NCBI GenBank assembly: GCA_038205395.1
Contig: JBBRBX010000011.1
Coordinates: 1-64,000, forward strand
DNA length: 64,000 nucleotides
Source of the DNA: Fredericiella sp038205395
GTDB lineage: Bacteria; Chloroflexota; Anaerolineae; Caldilineales; Caldilineaceae
Direction of reading: 5' to 3'
The stretch's first letter is position 1, and the number at the start of each line of letters is the position of its first letter. The position numbers and the translations under genes are program-made. A model generated the notes under the pieces. That model did no database searches. It saw only the letters and a list, made by a program, of their open reading frames with translations, and had not been told where the DNA came from. Shown piece after piece: positions 8,255-17,378 of this stretch.

Positions 8255-10065
8255 TGGAGCAGCCGCCGCAGTGGGGCATCGGGTTTGGCTCCCGCCAGAA
8301 CACAATCGTCACACAGATAGACAGGCGTAGAGACTCCGGGCGCCCATTCAGCCGGCAGAGTCACGATCTGCTTCATCGTCTGCGCTGCTGGATCATACGC
8401 AAAGGCCACAACCTTGCGGTACGGTGTCAGTAAGCTCCGCTTTGCGTTAAACACGCCTTGCGCTGTCAACGCCGGCTCAAGTCCACTCTCTACGTCTAGA
8501 TAGAGTACATCTGCCGTCAGTGATGGTTTGTTGTAAAGCAAGCGAACCCCGCTGGCCACATCCCACCAGCCAACAAATGGCGGACGGCGCCAGGTCTCAA
8601 AAGCAAATCTATCTTCAAAACCAGGCAGTACCAACAGCACCTGTGCATTGGCTTTCAGATCGGGTGCAGCTTCAAAAAGTGCTTGCCAGATCTGCTTTTG
8701 CTCCTGCCAGGTGCGTGCATCTTCAAGCTTGACCGCTGCTTGAATAGAGGCGCCGAGAAGCAGCAGCGGCAGGCAGGCTGCCACAAAAAAGACACGCACC
8801 TGCTGCCTACAGGATGCAAGCGCTTGGGCGGCAAGCATAAGCAGCGAGCAGAGGAACAGTGCCCCACCGATGATCGCGACAAGGTTGAAGCGCGAACCGA
8901 TTCCTGTCAGATTTGGCTCATAAGCGGAGATGACCGGCACATAGCCGGCGCCGATAACTGCCAAGCCGATCAAGGCGGCCCAGCCATACTGCCGAAAAAC
9001 CAAAATTTTACTTTCAGACTTTGTGTTCGCAGACAACCGCTGATCTTCGTTACGCCCGGCTGCCGTCCGAGAGTAGAACTGCATGGTGAACCAGCCACAC
9101 GATAAGCTCACGGCAGTGATCGCAGCCGCCAAGGTCAAGTTGCCTTGGGGAAGACGCCAAAGCTGCCGCGCGCCTGAAGTCCAGCTCCAGCCTACTATAA
9201 TTTTGTAACCCAACACCAAGCGCATCATCAAAAGTTGAGGAGTCAAGTCAAGCTGGCTCAAATACTCATCGTTAATTCCCAGCGCTTGATATCCAACTAC
9301 ACGCACAAAAGCGTACAAAAGAATCTGGACGATGACGAACAACAGGCCAAGCCGGACGGAAGAGGATGCGCGGCGGAAGTAATAGAGCAGGAAGCAAATC
9401 CATGCCATCACCAACCCAGCATGAATCTCATACATTAAAAATGAAAGCCAAAGACACACCATAGCGGCGAAATAAATACGCCAGGAGCCGGCACGTGCAA
9501 AAAGCAGGAACAAATAGATTGACAGCAGCCCCAGCAGAAGCGCGCTGAACCCATGCAACATGGTGAACCACATCTGCGTATAGTTTGCCGGGTATACCAA
9601 CACAAACATGGATATAGCCAACGCAAAAACCTTACCATGAACCAAGTCAAAATTCGCGCTGAGTAAATAGACCAATAGGGCGGTCGCTGCGTTCATCAGC
9701 AAGAGAATTACCGAATAAGCAGCTAAATTTGTCCCAAAAAGAGTATACTGCAGCAAAAATGGAGCAAACAGAAGAGGCCGCCGATTCTCCCAATTCAGCC
9801 ATCCAACTGAGTGCGTCATCAAGTTTTCCAGCCCTTGCTGCCAGTCATCACCGTACAGCATGGGACGGTGCAATAGACCGTGCGCCAGATAAGTTAAAAG
9901 CAAAATGAGAACGAAGGCGAGAAAGGTAACAATATGTTGGCGGGCGAGTTGAGGTCGCACAGCAGCTATGCGAGACCTTGCTCGCTGCGCCGGCAAGGCA
10001 GCCGAAGTTGCGGCCAGGGACAGACGGTTTACTTCGGGGACGGTTGAACGCATCGGTTTGTGCAT
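8251..10065 (-). CDS. Multi-pass membrane protein, putative GT-C glycosyltransferase
   Basis: About 604 residues from ATG 10065; an open frame extends upstream to 10197 but with no better start. Some eleven membrane helices follow a cytoplasmic N-terminus. The first extracytoplasmic loop carries LYGDDW, resembling the Asp-containing loop of lipid-linked-sugar GT-C transferases, and the last ~130 residues form a soluble domain with PGFEDRFAFETW. GT-C function is inference from topology and that motif; I do not recognise a named family. It is followed by an amber-interrupted paralogue with an ATGA overlap, so the locus is a tandem duplication. Confidence 0.65.
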   Translation of the reverse strand: MHKPMRSTVPEVNRLSLAATSAALPAQRARSRIAAVRPQLARQHIVTFLAFVLILLLTYLAHGLLHRPMLYGDDWQQGLENLMTHSVGWLNWENRRPLLFAPFLLQYTLFGTNLAAYSVILLLMNAATALLVYLLSANFDLVHGKVFALAISMFVLVYPANYTQMWFTMLHGFSALLLGLLSIYLFLLFARAGSWRIYFAAMVCLWLSFLMYEIHAGLVMAWICFLLYYFRRASSSVRLGLLFVIVQILLYAFVRVVGYQALGINDEYLSQLDLTPQLLMMRLVLGYKIIVGWSWTSGARQLWRLPQGNLTLAAAITAVSLSCGWFTMQFYSRTAAGRNEDQRLSANTKSESKILVFRQYGWAALIGLAVIGAGYVPVISAYEPNLTGIGSRFNLVAIIGGALFLCSLLMLAAQALASCRQQVRVFFVAACLPLLLLGASIQAAVKLEDARTWQEQKQIWQALFEAAPDLKANAQVLLVLPGFEDRFAFETWRRPPFVGWWDVASGVRLLYNKPSLTADVLYLDVESGLEPALTAQGVFNAKRSLLTPYRKVVAFAYDPAAQTMKQIVTLPAEWAPGVSTPVYLCDDCVLAGAKPDAPLRRLLQ

Positions 10066-10525
10066 GTTAAATTTTCCACTATTGCTCTCTGCAGTTGACT
10101 CAAACAGTCTTAACCCACAAGAGAAGGCGTAAGGTTTGGAGCCAAGCAAAATCCGCCGCAGACGGCTTGAGCCAGCAACCATTACAACCCAGTACATTTA
10201 CTTTTTGTCACAGTAGTGGAAACAGGAATGCCACTGCCGGCCATTCGGAGGTGTGTCCGCTACAGCGATCAAAGGTGCAAATCAAAAGCAATCCTAATCC
10301 TCTTTCCAAAATTTCGTCAAGAGGTAAACGCTGACACAATGCTGACAATTTGCAGAAGTTGCTTTTTATAGTTCTGCTTACGGACAATTGTATCTTCGCC
10401 TGTTCAGCTTGCAGCGCAAATTCGGTTGCAGTCTCGTTCCCTTGTATACTGAACCTTCAGTTCCCGTTCGTGTGGAGCTATTGCGACCGGCGGCAACGTT
10501 GGCGAAAGGAAGAGTGGGAGCACAT
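10066..10525. other. 460-bp divergent intergenic region
   Basis: No convincing gene lies between the GT-C-like gene (leftward) and the small ORF at 10526 (rightward). The only promoter-like element I can point to is TATACT at 10445-10450 with a poor -35 (TTCGGT at 10421, 18-bp spacer), about 75 bp before the rightward start. Confidence 0.4.
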
Positions 10526-10825
10526 ATGCCTATCAGCACCTCGTCATTTGGCGACGAACGCGACAGCCGCTATGGAGAGTACGACCGAGCCGCCAGCTAT
10601 ACGGAGGAAGCCATGCAGTTTGCAGGCGTTTCCGTAGACCAGGCCGAGACGTATTTGAAACGGCTGGGCGGCGGCGTTGAAGAGAAAAACAAGCGCGTAG
10701 AAGGGATCGGCTGGCACGCTGAGATCGAACCTGACGGTGACGGCGTCACTGTCACCTTCTCTGCCCACGATGAACTGCTCGACGACCTCATCCGCCGCTT
10801 TGAAGAGTGGGTGGAGCGGGGTTGA
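10526..10825 (+). CDS. Small acidic hypothetical protein upstream of mevalonate gene
   Basis: 99 residues, start at ATG 10526 preceded by GGGAG five bases away. The upstream extension of the frame to 10388 looks non-coding. The protein is soluble and acidic, with a predicted helix (YTEEAMQFAGVSVDQAETYLKRL) followed by a short strand-rich part and a C-terminal amphipathic helix (DELLDDLIRRFEEWVERG). I recognise no family. The decarboxylase gene starts 25 bp downstream, so they are probably cotranscribed; a regulatory or structural link to isoprenoid synthesis is possible but unsupported. Confidence 0.6.
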   Translation: MPISTSSFGDERDSRYGEYDRAASYTEEAMQFAGVSVDQAETYLKRLGGGVEEKNKRVEGIGWHAEIEPDGDGVTVTFSAHDELLDDLIRRFEEWVERG

Positions 10826-10850
10826 ACCAGGGCCAAACCAAGAGAGCATT

Positions 10851-11885
10851 ATGTCACCATCCTCTGTGTCGTCTCCATCCTCCCGCCGCGATTCTTTGCG
10901 CGCCACGGCACGCGCCGGCAGCAATATAGCCTTTATCAAGTATTGGGGCGTCTCTGACCCCACGATCAATCTGCCGCTGAGCAATTCGATCAGCATGACA
11001 TTGGCGGATGCCTACACCACGACCAGCGTGGAATGGGACAGGCGCGGCGGCGGCTTCGGTGACGAGGTTACGATTGACGGCAAGCAGCTTGACGCCGCAC
11101 GCGCTGAGCGCATCGTGCGCCATTTGGAGCGTATGCGCACGCTCGCCAATGTAACCTACCGGGCGCGGGTGGTCAGCCAGAACAACTTTCCCATGGCATC
11201 GGGCATCGCCAGTTCGGCCAGCGGCTTTGCTGCCTTGACGGTGGCAGGCTGCGCTGCGCTGGGGCTTGACCTCAGCGCCGGCCGGCTTTCCGCGCTCGCC
11301 CGCCGCGGCAGCGGCTCAGCTTGCCGCAGCCTCTTTGGCGGCTTTGTAGAATGGGATAAAGGCCGCGATGACGCAAGCAGCGTGGCGCACCCTATCCAGC
11401 CCGCTGACCACTGGGATTTAATTGACATCGTGGCGCTGGTCAGCAGCGCCGAGAAGGCCGTGAGCAGCGAAAGCGGCCATTTGCTGGCGGTCAGCAGCCC
11501 CTTCAACATGGCGCGTATCGACCACATTGACATGCTGCTCATGGAAGTGCGCACGGCCATTGCCACACGCGACATCCAGCGGCTGGGCGTCGCCATCGAA
11601 CGCGACGCATTGGCCATGCACGCCGTCATGTTGACCAGCACCCCCAGCCTGCTGTACTGGCAGCCCGGCACACTGCAAGTGATGCAGGCAGTGCGCCAGT
11701 GGCGCGAGCAGGAGAAGCTGCCGGTTTACTTTACCATCGACGCCGGCCCCAACGTACACCTGATCTGCGAATCCGCCTATCGCAGCACCGTTATCGAGCG
11801 GCTGCGCGCCCTGAACAGTGTAGAGCAAGTCCTTGTCAGCAACCCAGGCCCCGGGCCAAAGCTGCTCGATTCGCACCTGTTCTAA
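10851..11885 (+). CDS. mvaD: Mevalonate (di)phosphate decarboxylase family enzyme
   Basis: 345 residues of the GHMP-kinase superfamily. Visible family marks are NIAFIKYWG (25-33), the phosphate-binding loop around PMASGIASSAS (113-123), RRGSGSACRSLFGG, and the catalytic Asp296 in FTIDAGPN. In classical diphosphomevalonate decarboxylases KYWG is followed by Lys; here Val34 takes that place. Chloroflexota such as Roseiflexus are known to use a homologue that decarboxylates mevalonate 5-phosphate to isopentenyl phosphate, so this may be a phosphomevalonate decarboxylase. No other mevalonate gene is in the window. Start ATG 10851 is chosen because the domain begins about 20 residues later. Confidence 0.85.
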   Translation: MSPSSVSSPSSRRDSLRATARAGSNIAFIKYWGVSDPTINLPLSNSISMTLADAYTTTSVEWDRRGGGFGDEVTIDGKQLDAARAERIVRHLERMRTLANVTYRARVVSQNNFPMASGIASSASGFAALTVAGCAALGLDLSAGRLSALARRGSGSACRSLFGGFVEWDKGRDDASSVAHPIQPADHWDLIDIVALVSSAEKAVSSESGHLLAVSSPFNMARIDHIDMLLMEVRTAIATRDIQRLGVAIERDALAMHAVMLTSTPSLLYWQPGTLQVMQAVRQWREQEKLPVYFTIDAGPNVHLICESAYRSTVIERLRALNSVEQVLVSNPGPGPKLLDSHLF

Positions 11886-11932
11886 TCCTTGGCTGAAGCG
11901 GCAAAATTTGGTTTGATAGCCGGTCGGCACGT

Positions 11933-12982
11933 TTAGCCGCGCGGCACGCCGCTGGTAAAGATCACGCCCCACTGCCCCCAATCCGGCGCCGTCAGCACGC
12001 GCACTTCGCGCACCCATTTGACCCACTGGAAGCCGCGTCGCCCCGGCGCGACCAGCCGCAGCGGTGCGCCGTGGCCATGGTCCAGCGCCACATCGCCTAC
12101 ATGGGTGGCCAGGAGCAGAGTTTGGGCCTCGGCCAGCGGCACGCTCCAGCGATACCCCGTAGCTGAGACAAAACTGACCGCCACAGCCGTGCTCAATGGC
12201 CGCGCCTGTTCCAGCAGCCAGGCGACCGGAATGCCCTGCCAGTTCTGCTGCGTGTACCAGCCGCTCGTGCAGTCCAGTACTGCTGTCACAGTCCGGCGCG
12301 GCCCCGCAGCCAGCTCCGGCCAGGAAAGGCGCAGCACTTGCGCAACGCTGCCGGTCACATCGAGCTGCCAACTATCCCCAGCGTAGGGCGCAGGGTTGTC
12401 CAACATCCACATGGTGGCAGGAAAGGTCAGCCCCGGCTGCAGCCCAACCGCGCGCGAGCCGCTAAAACGGCGGCGGCCGCCGGGCAGCCCGGCTGCACGC
12501 GCCATCTCCTGCTGACCTGTCCACAAGATTCCGCCCGTCGCCACGACAGCCAGCCCGCTCAGCAGTGTGCGCCGCCCGGCGAAATCGCGGCGCTGCAGCG
12601 GCTTGTAGCGCAGCAGCATGTGCAGAACGACCAATACGGCCAGCGTCAGCCCAAACACGACGTGCAGATTCAGCCCATTGGGATAGCCCAGCGGCCACTG
12701 CATAGTAGTCCACAGCAGGCCGCTGGTAAGCACCAGCAGCACGGCGGCCAGCGCCGTCACTGCCGCCCAGGTCGCCCCATCCCAGCGCCGCCGATCCACC
12801 AGCCGCACCCACACACGCTGCAGCTTCCACACCAGCAGCAGCACGATCGACAGCCCTAAGACGCCATGCAGCACAAACAGCCAGCCGTTCTCCGGCCTGC
12901 CGTGCAGAAACGACAGCAAACCGGTGAACGCCTCGACCAGCACCAGGATCAGCAGAGACCAATCTACCAGACGTGGACGCAT
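11933..12982 (-). CDS. Membrane cytochrome b-like/molybdopterin oxidoreductase fusion
   Basis: 349 residues in two parts. Residues 1-155 contain four or five membrane helices with paired histidines (H27, H39, H107, H121), as in b-type cytochrome membrane domains. Residues about 185-345 are an oxidoreductase molybdopterin-binding domain with the Mo-ligand Cys238 in LDCTSGW and the QQNWQGIP loop of the sulfite oxidase/MsrP family. The catalytic domain would sit outside the membrane and exchange electrons with quinone through the heme part. The reaction is unknown; MsrP-like sulfoxide reduction is one option. The quinone reductase gene upstream ends 8 bp before its start, suggesting one transcript. 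Confidence 0.82.
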   Translation of the reverse strand: MRPRLVDWSLLILVLVEAFTGLLSFLHGRPENGWLFVLHGVLGLSIVLLLVWKLQRVWVRLVDRRRWDGATWAAVTALAAVLLVLTSGLLWTTMQWPLGYPNGLNLHVVFGLTLAVLVVLHMLLRYKPLQRRDFAGRRTLLSGLAVVATGGILWTGQQEMARAAGLPGGRRRFSGSRAVGLQPGLTFPATMWMLDNPAPYAGDSWQLDVTGSVAQVLRLSWPELAAGPRRTVTAVLDCTSGWYTQQNWQGIPVAWLLEQARPLSTAVAVSFVSATGYRWSVPLAEAQTLLLATHVGDVALDHGHGAPLRLVAPGRRGFQWVKWVREVRVLTAPDWGQWGVIFTSGVPRG

Positions 12983-12990
12983 TGTTTTCG

Positions 12991-13968
12991 CTAAGGAGCC
13001 AGCAGCACCTTGCCGGTTGTGTGCCGGCCCTCAATATAGTGATGCGCTGCGGCTGCATCGGTCAAGGCAAAAACCTTGTCGATGCGTACTTCCAGTTCGC
13101 CCGCAGCGTACCAGCCAAACAGATCGTGCACCCGCGCCAGCAGCTCCTCACGCGTCTGCATATATGCGCCCAAGCTGGGCCGCGTCAGATAGAGCGACCC
13201 CTTTTGGTTGAGAATCTGCGGGTCGAACGGGGCAACGGCGCCGCTGGCCTGGCCCCACAAAATCATCATACCGCGCGGCTGCAGGCAGTTGAGACTTTTG
13301 GCAAAGGTGGTCTTGCCCACTGAATCGTAGACCACATCCACACCCTGGCCGTCAGTCAGCCGCTGCACCTCGGCTTCAAAATCAGTCTCGGTGTAGATAA
13401 TCACCTCGTCTGCGCCGGCAGCAAGCGCCAGATCAACCTTCTGTGTGCTGCCCGCCGTGCCGATCACATAGGCGCCGCGGCGTTTGGCAATCTGCACCAG
13501 CAGCCGGCCTGTCCCGCCCGCAGATGCATGAATGAGCGCCTTGTGCTGCGGCCCCAGCGGGAAGGTGCTGCAGGCTAGATAATGGGCAGTCATGCCCTGC
13601 ACCATCAAAGCCACCGCCACCTCAACCGAAATATCCTCCGGCACGGGGGCAAGCTTGGCAACGGGTACAATGGTATACTCAGCGTAGGCGCCGTTGACCA
13701 TACAGTAGGCCACACGCTGGCCAACCGCCACACCCGTCACACCCGGCCCCAGAGCGTCGATCTCACCGCCCGCCTCCACGCCGGGAATAAAAGGCGCAGA
13801 CAGTTTGTACTGGCCGCTGCGCTGGTAGGTGTCAATAAAATTAAGGCCGGCAAAGGTAATCTTGACCCGCACCTCGCCTGCACCCGGCTGCGGCAGCGCA
13901 ACCTTCTCCAGCCGCATCACCTCCGGTTCGCCCACTTCATGCACCTGCACCGCACGCATTGTCGTCAC
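12991..13968 (-). CDS. NADPH:quinone reductase (zinc-free MDR family)
   Basis: 325 residues with the quinone oxidoreductase pattern: N-terminal GroES-like fold with a VKITFAGLNFIDTYQRSG stretch, a Rossmann domain with SAGGTGRLLVQIAKRRGA, and a C-terminal dimerisation segment ending HHYIEGRHTTGKVLL. No zinc-binding cysteines are present, as expected for QorA-like enzymes, which reduce quinones one electron at a time. GTG 13968 has AAAGGA seven bases upstream; ATG 13959 is the alternative start. Probably cotranscribed with the following molybdopterin oxidoreductase. Confidence 0.9.
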   Translation of the reverse strand: MTTMRAVQVHEVGEPEVMRLEKVALPQPGAGEVRVKITFAGLNFIDTYQRSGQYKLSAPFIPGVEAGGEIDALGPGVTGVAVGQRVAYCMVNGAYAEYTIVPVAKLAPVPEDISVEVAVALMVQGMTAHYLACSTFPLGPQHKALIHASAGGTGRLLVQIAKRRGAYVIGTAGSTQKVDLALAAGADEVIIYTETDFEAEVQRLTDGQGVDVVYDSVGKTTFAKSLNCLQPRGMMILWGQASGAVAPFDPQILNQKGSLYLTRPSLGAYMQTREELLARVHDLFGWYAAGELEVRIDKVFALTDAAAAHHYIEGRHTTGKVLLAP

Positions 13969-14027
13969 AGCCTTATCCTTTATGTAAATTCAAAAATAAT
14001 AATATTCGGTAAAAAAGCCACAGCCGC

Positions 14028-14954
14028 TTAAGCGCTGGGTAGCCAACGCTTGGGCATTTTACAAATCATGGTATAGGCCGGGTCAAACACATTGCCCACT
14101 TCGTAATCCACCACCATACCCATCAACGTCTGCGCGCCGATTGCATCCAGCCCATAATCTTGCGCCAGCCAGCGCGCCATTTCCGTTGTGGCGTGCTGCA
14201 GCGCCTGGTCCAGCGGGCGGGCATTGCCGGCGGTAAAGATTTCCTGCTCATTCTCCCCGCGCGGCCAGCCGATTTTCCAACCCTTTCTAATGTCTACACG
14301 AAAAGACACGTCGCACGAGATTTCGATGCCGGTGCCCACAATCTCGCCCGCGCCTTGCAGCGCATGGCCATCACCTAGATAGAAGAGCGCCCCTTCCGCA
14401 AAAACAGGGAAGTAGACGGTGACGCCCACCGTAAAGCCGCAGTAATCCATGTTGCCCCCGTGCTCGGCAGAGGTGGCGGTGGATATCGCCTGTCCGCCGG
14501 ATGCAGCCACGCCAAAGCAGCCCAACATGGGGCGGATCGGCAGCACTAGCCGCCCCAGTGCGGTTTCCGGCTTGAGCAGCGTAGCCGTGCCTTCATCCAT
14601 GTCCACATCCCACTCGCAACGCCGCCGCATGCCCGGCTCCGGCCAGGGCAGACCGGGCACAAAGTCCGGGTCCACCACGTTGGGGGCCAGCAGCGAACCG
14701 CTCCAGCCATAGCGGCGGTTGGGGGTGATGGCGTCGATGTGCACAATCAGCGCGTCGCCCGGCTGCGCCCCTTCTACGTAAAAAGGTCCCGTCATGGGGT
14801 TGCCGGGCGGCGTGGCCTGCTGGGCATCTGCATCCAGCCCATGCGCATCGACGCAGGTAGTGTGCACGATGTCGCCGGGCTGAATGCGCAGCACCGGCGG
14901 GGCCGTGCCGATGGCGTTGTAGTAGTGATCAGGTTGAAAACGGTGAACGGTCAT
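14028..14954 (-). CDS. Acetamidase/formamidase family protein
   Basis: 308 residues of the FmdA/AmdA family, which hydrolyses short-chain amides to ammonia and the acid. Family marks are the N-terminal metal/substrate region (TTCVDAHGLD), GPFYVEGAQPGDALIVHI near residue 70, the central MLGCFGVA and the GDGHALQGAGEIVGTGIE loop. Start 14954 is fixed by GGAGGAAAG just upstream. Cytoplasmic, no signal peptide. It stands alone between the quinone reductase gene and the divergent lrgAB pair. Confidence 0.9.
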   Translation of the reverse strand: MTVHRFQPDHYYNAIGTAPPVLRIQPGDIVHTTCVDAHGLDADAQQATPPGNPMTGPFYVEGAQPGDALIVHIDAITPNRRYGWSGSLLAPNVVDPDFVPGLPWPEPGMRRRCEWDVDMDEGTATLLKPETALGRLVLPIRPMLGCFGVAASGGQAISTATSAEHGGNMDYCGFTVGVTVYFPVFAEGALFYLGDGHALQGAGEIVGTGIEISCDVSFRVDIRKGWKIGWPRGENEQEIFTAGNARPLDQALQHATTEMARWLAQDYGLDAIGAQTLMGMVVDYEVGNVFDPAYTMICKMPKRWLPSA

Positions 14955-15081
14955 AGCTTTCCTCCGTCGCATAGGGTGGGCGGGTCAAACTGCTGCGCCA
15001 TATTATACCGCTGTCCAAGCGGATAGACGATGCCGCCAGCGTGAGGATCGCCTGCGTCAACTTGAGCTGGCGCTTCTTTGA

Positions 15082-15110
15082 TTGACACTCCAGCCGGCGC
15101 TGCACATATC
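15082..15110 (+). promoter_or_regulatory. Possible sigma-70 promoter for lrgAB
   Basis: TTGACA at 15082-15087, a 17-bp spacer and CATATC at 15105-15110, about 100 bp upstream of lrgA. The -35 is a perfect match and the -10 is weak. Confidence 0.3.
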
Positions 15111-15213
15111 CGTAGCGTTTGCGCAATCGGTGCCATAATAGATCAGCCTGCAAAGGCGCAGGTGCGTTTTTCTTTGATCGCCGATTTTCTTTTGGCTCTA
15201 AAGCAGAAAGCAT

Positions 15214-15594
15214 ATGAACAACCGAGTTATCCTTACCTTCACAATTCTGCTCGCTTGCCAACTGGCGGGCGAGGTGATTACCCTGCTGCTGCACTTGTCT
15301 GTTCCAGGCCCAGTGGTGGGCATGGTCATTCTCTTCTGTGCGCTGCTGGTGCGCGGCCATGTGCCCGCAGATGTGGCGGCTGTCAGCGGTGAGCTGCTGC
15401 AGAATCTGTCCTTGCTCTTTGTGCCCGCCGGCGTGGGCGTAATGCTGCACGCCCGGCTGCTGGCGGACAATTGGCAGGCGCTTTCGCTGGCGCTGGTGCT
15501 GAGCACCATCGTTACTATCGCCGTAACCGGCCTTATGCTGCAGTGGGCCAAACAGCGGCCGGCGCGGCATGCTAAGGAAGGAGAGAACCAATGA
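15214..15594 (+). CDS. lrgA: CidA/LrgA family membrane protein
   Basis: 126 residues with four predicted helices and the family's PGPVVGMVILFCALL motif near residue 32, followed by LLQNLSLLFVPAGVGVM. LrgA/CidA proteins are holin-like inner-membrane proteins linked to cell-death control and to export of overflow metabolites. The stop overlaps the lrgB start as ATGA, the standard arrangement of the pair. The 'holin-like' label does not imply a prophage. Confidence 0.92.
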   Translation: MNNRVILTFTILLACQLAGEVITLLLHLSVPGPVVGMVILFCALLVRGHVPADVAAVSGELLQNLSLLFVPAGVGVMLHARLLADNWQALSLALVLSTIVTIAVTGLMLQWAKQRPARHAKEGENQ

Positions 15595-16325
15595 TGGCCG
15601 CCACCCGCGAGATCTGGGTCTATCTGGCCGCCAGCCCGCTGCTCCATCTGACGATGACGCTTGTCGCCTACCTGGTCGGCGATTATCTTTTTCGTAAAAG
15701 TGGGCAGAAGGCGCTGTTGAATCCGGTGCTGATTGCGGTGGCGATTCTGGTGGGGGTGCTGCTCGCCACCGAGGTCTCCTACGCAACCTATTTTGAAGGG
15801 GCGCAGTTTGTCCATTTTTTGCTTGGCCCCGCCACGGTTGCCCTGGCTGTGCCGCTCTATCGCCAGTTCGAGCGCGTGCGCCATTCCGGCGTCGCCATTC
15901 TGGTGGCGCTGCTCGCCGGTTCGCTCACCGCTCTGTTGAGCGCCACGCTGATTGCCTGGGCGCTGGGTGCGCCACAAGCAGTGGTGGCGTCGATTGCCCC
16001 CAAGTCGGTGACGACGCCGATTGCGATGGGCATTGCCGAGCAGATCGGTGGGCTGCCCTCACTGACGGCGGTGCTCGTGATCCTGACCGGCATTTTTGGC
16101 TCTATGTTTGGCACCTCCATCCTGGCCCGTGTCGGTGTGCACGATGCCGACGCCCAGGGCTTTGCCCTGGGCCTGGCGTCACATGGCATCGGCACAGCCC
16201 GCGCCCTGCAAGTAAGCGAAGTCGCCGGCGCATTTTCCGCCCTGGCGATGGGTTTGAATGGGCTGGCGACTTCGCTGCTGGCGCCGCTGCTTGTGCATCT
16301 GCTGAGGCAGTGGCTGTGGCCGTGA
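15591..16325 (+). CDS. lrgB: CidB/LrgB family membrane protein
   Basis: 244 residues with about seven helices and the conserved LrgB core: LGPATVALAVPLYRQ near residue 80, PKSVTTPIAMGIAEQIGG near 135, and LASHGIGTARALQ near 200. Partner of the preceding lrgA with a 4-bp overlap. Together they form the two-component LrgAB/CidAB membrane module. The stop lies 42 bp from the convergent Met-rich protein gene. Confidence 0.93.
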   Translation: MMAATREIWVYLAASPLLHLTMTLVAYLVGDYLFRKSGQKALLNPVLIAVAILVGVLLATEVSYATYFEGAQFVHFLLGPATVALAVPLYRQFERVRHSGVAILVALLAGSLTALLSATLIAWALGAPQAVVASIAPKSVTTPIAMGIAEQIGGLPSLTAVLVILTGIFGSMFGTSILARVGVHDADAQGFALGLASHGIGTARALQVSEVAGAFSALAMGLNGLATSLLAPLLVHLLRQWLWP

Positions 16326-16367
16326 GAGAGGCTTGCGCCCCCCAATCGGCTTGTTCTGCTGTGCGCT

Positions 16368-17249
16368 CTACTCTGCTGCGCCCCAACGCAGCAGCGCCTG
16401 GCCGTCGCCATCCGGCTGGCGAATCTGCACGGCCACACCGGTGGAAAGGTCTGAAGCAAGAGCAGAGCGCGGGAAGGAGAGTGTGCCGCTGACGTGATGG
16501 TTGTGGTCAAAATTCACCTGCCAGCCACTCGCCTGAATCTCCTGACCGCCCACGATCAGCACAGCTTGCTTGGCGAGATCAAAGGCTAGATTTTGTCCCT
16601 GCGCTTCCAGGTCTACGGCAAAGTCCAGCGTGGCGTCGCCGGCGGCGTCCAGGTTGAGCGGCGTCAGCTTGACGGTGATGCCGCCCAGTTGGCTGCTGCG
16701 CGCGTCGGACATTAAACCACTTGCCGCCGCGCGCGACTCACTTTGCTCTTCATCCTGGCCCATCATGCCGCCCTGGCCCATCATGCCGCCCTGGCCCATC
16801 ATGTTGCATGTCCAGTTTTCCGACTCATGCATCATCATGTGCTGCATCATCATCATTTGCATCATCATCATTTGCATGTGTGTGTCATGCTTTTGCATCA
16901 TGCCGGCCTGCCCCATCGGCATTGTGCCGCTCATGGGCATGGCAGCTTGCATGGCAGCCATGTGCTCTTCCATCTGCGTCATGCGTTGTTCCATATCCGC
17001 CATCATGCCGGCCATGTTGTCCATACCGGGCATGTCACCAGCCATACCACTGTGAATCATGGGCATTGTCCCGCTCATGGGCATTGTCCCGCTCATGGGC
17101 ATCGTCCCGCTCATGGGCATCTGCTGCAGCAGCGACTGCGCCGAGGCGGCATGGGTGTCAAAACCAACCAGCAGAACAGCCAGCAGCAGTGCACTTACGC
17201 TGGTAACGCTTAGCGCAAAAATGTGGGTCAATTGTTTTTGCATGTTCAT
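16368..17249 (-). CDS. Exported Met/His-rich protein of the copper island
   Basis: 293 residues from ATG 17249 (AAGGA just upstream). A signal peptide ends at THAASAQS. The next ~150 residues are extraordinarily Met-rich: MPMSGT repeats, GMAGDMPGMDNMAGMM, an MMMMQ/HMMMHE stretch, and a triplicated GQGGMM. The last ~115 residues look like a beta-rich domain (GGITVKLTPLNLDAAGD onwards). Met clusters bind Cu(I) or Ag(I) in the oxidising periplasm or cell surface (CusB/CopA/PcoE-type chemistry), and the downstream-facing neighbours are a two-component system and a copper ATPase. Copper scavenging or buffering is therefore likely but inferred. I recognise no named family. Confidence 0.8.
   Translation of the reverse strand: MNMQKQLTHIFALSVTSVSALLLAVLLVGFDTHAASAQSLLQQMPMSGTMPMSGTMPMSGTMPMIHSGMAGDMPGMDNMAGMMADMEQRMTQMEEHMAAMQAAMPMSGTMPMGQAGMMQKHDTHMQMMMMQMMMMQHMMMHESENWTCNMMGQGGMMGQGGMMGQDEEQSESRAAASGLMSDARSSQLGGITVKLTPLNLDAAGDATLDFAVDLEAQGQNLAFDLAKQAVLIVGGQEIQASGWQVNFDHNHHVSGTLSFPRSALASDLSTGVAVQIRQPDGDGQALLRWGAAE
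17060..17122 (-). repeat. 18-bp tandem repeat encoding MSGTMP
   Basis: Three and a half nearly identical 18-bp units encode repeated MSGTMP hexapeptides just after the signal peptide of the Met-rich protein. The hexapeptide length and M-x-x-T pattern echo the SodC array at 7-240. Confidence 0.9.
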
Positions 17250-17378
17250 TTTCCTTAACCGTTTCGATAGTAGGACTGTTTTACAGAAAACGGTTGGCTG
17301 GCAGCTTTGCCAACGAACCATCACAACCAGTGTACCAGACAAAAATGAAGTAATTATGAACGGCAGCGCCGGCGGCAG

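Noticed and set aside
16743..17213. His-rich plus-strand frame opposite the Met-rich copper-island gene
   Set aside because: Met codons ATG read as CAT (His) on the other strand; the apparent His clusters are an artefact of the repeat.
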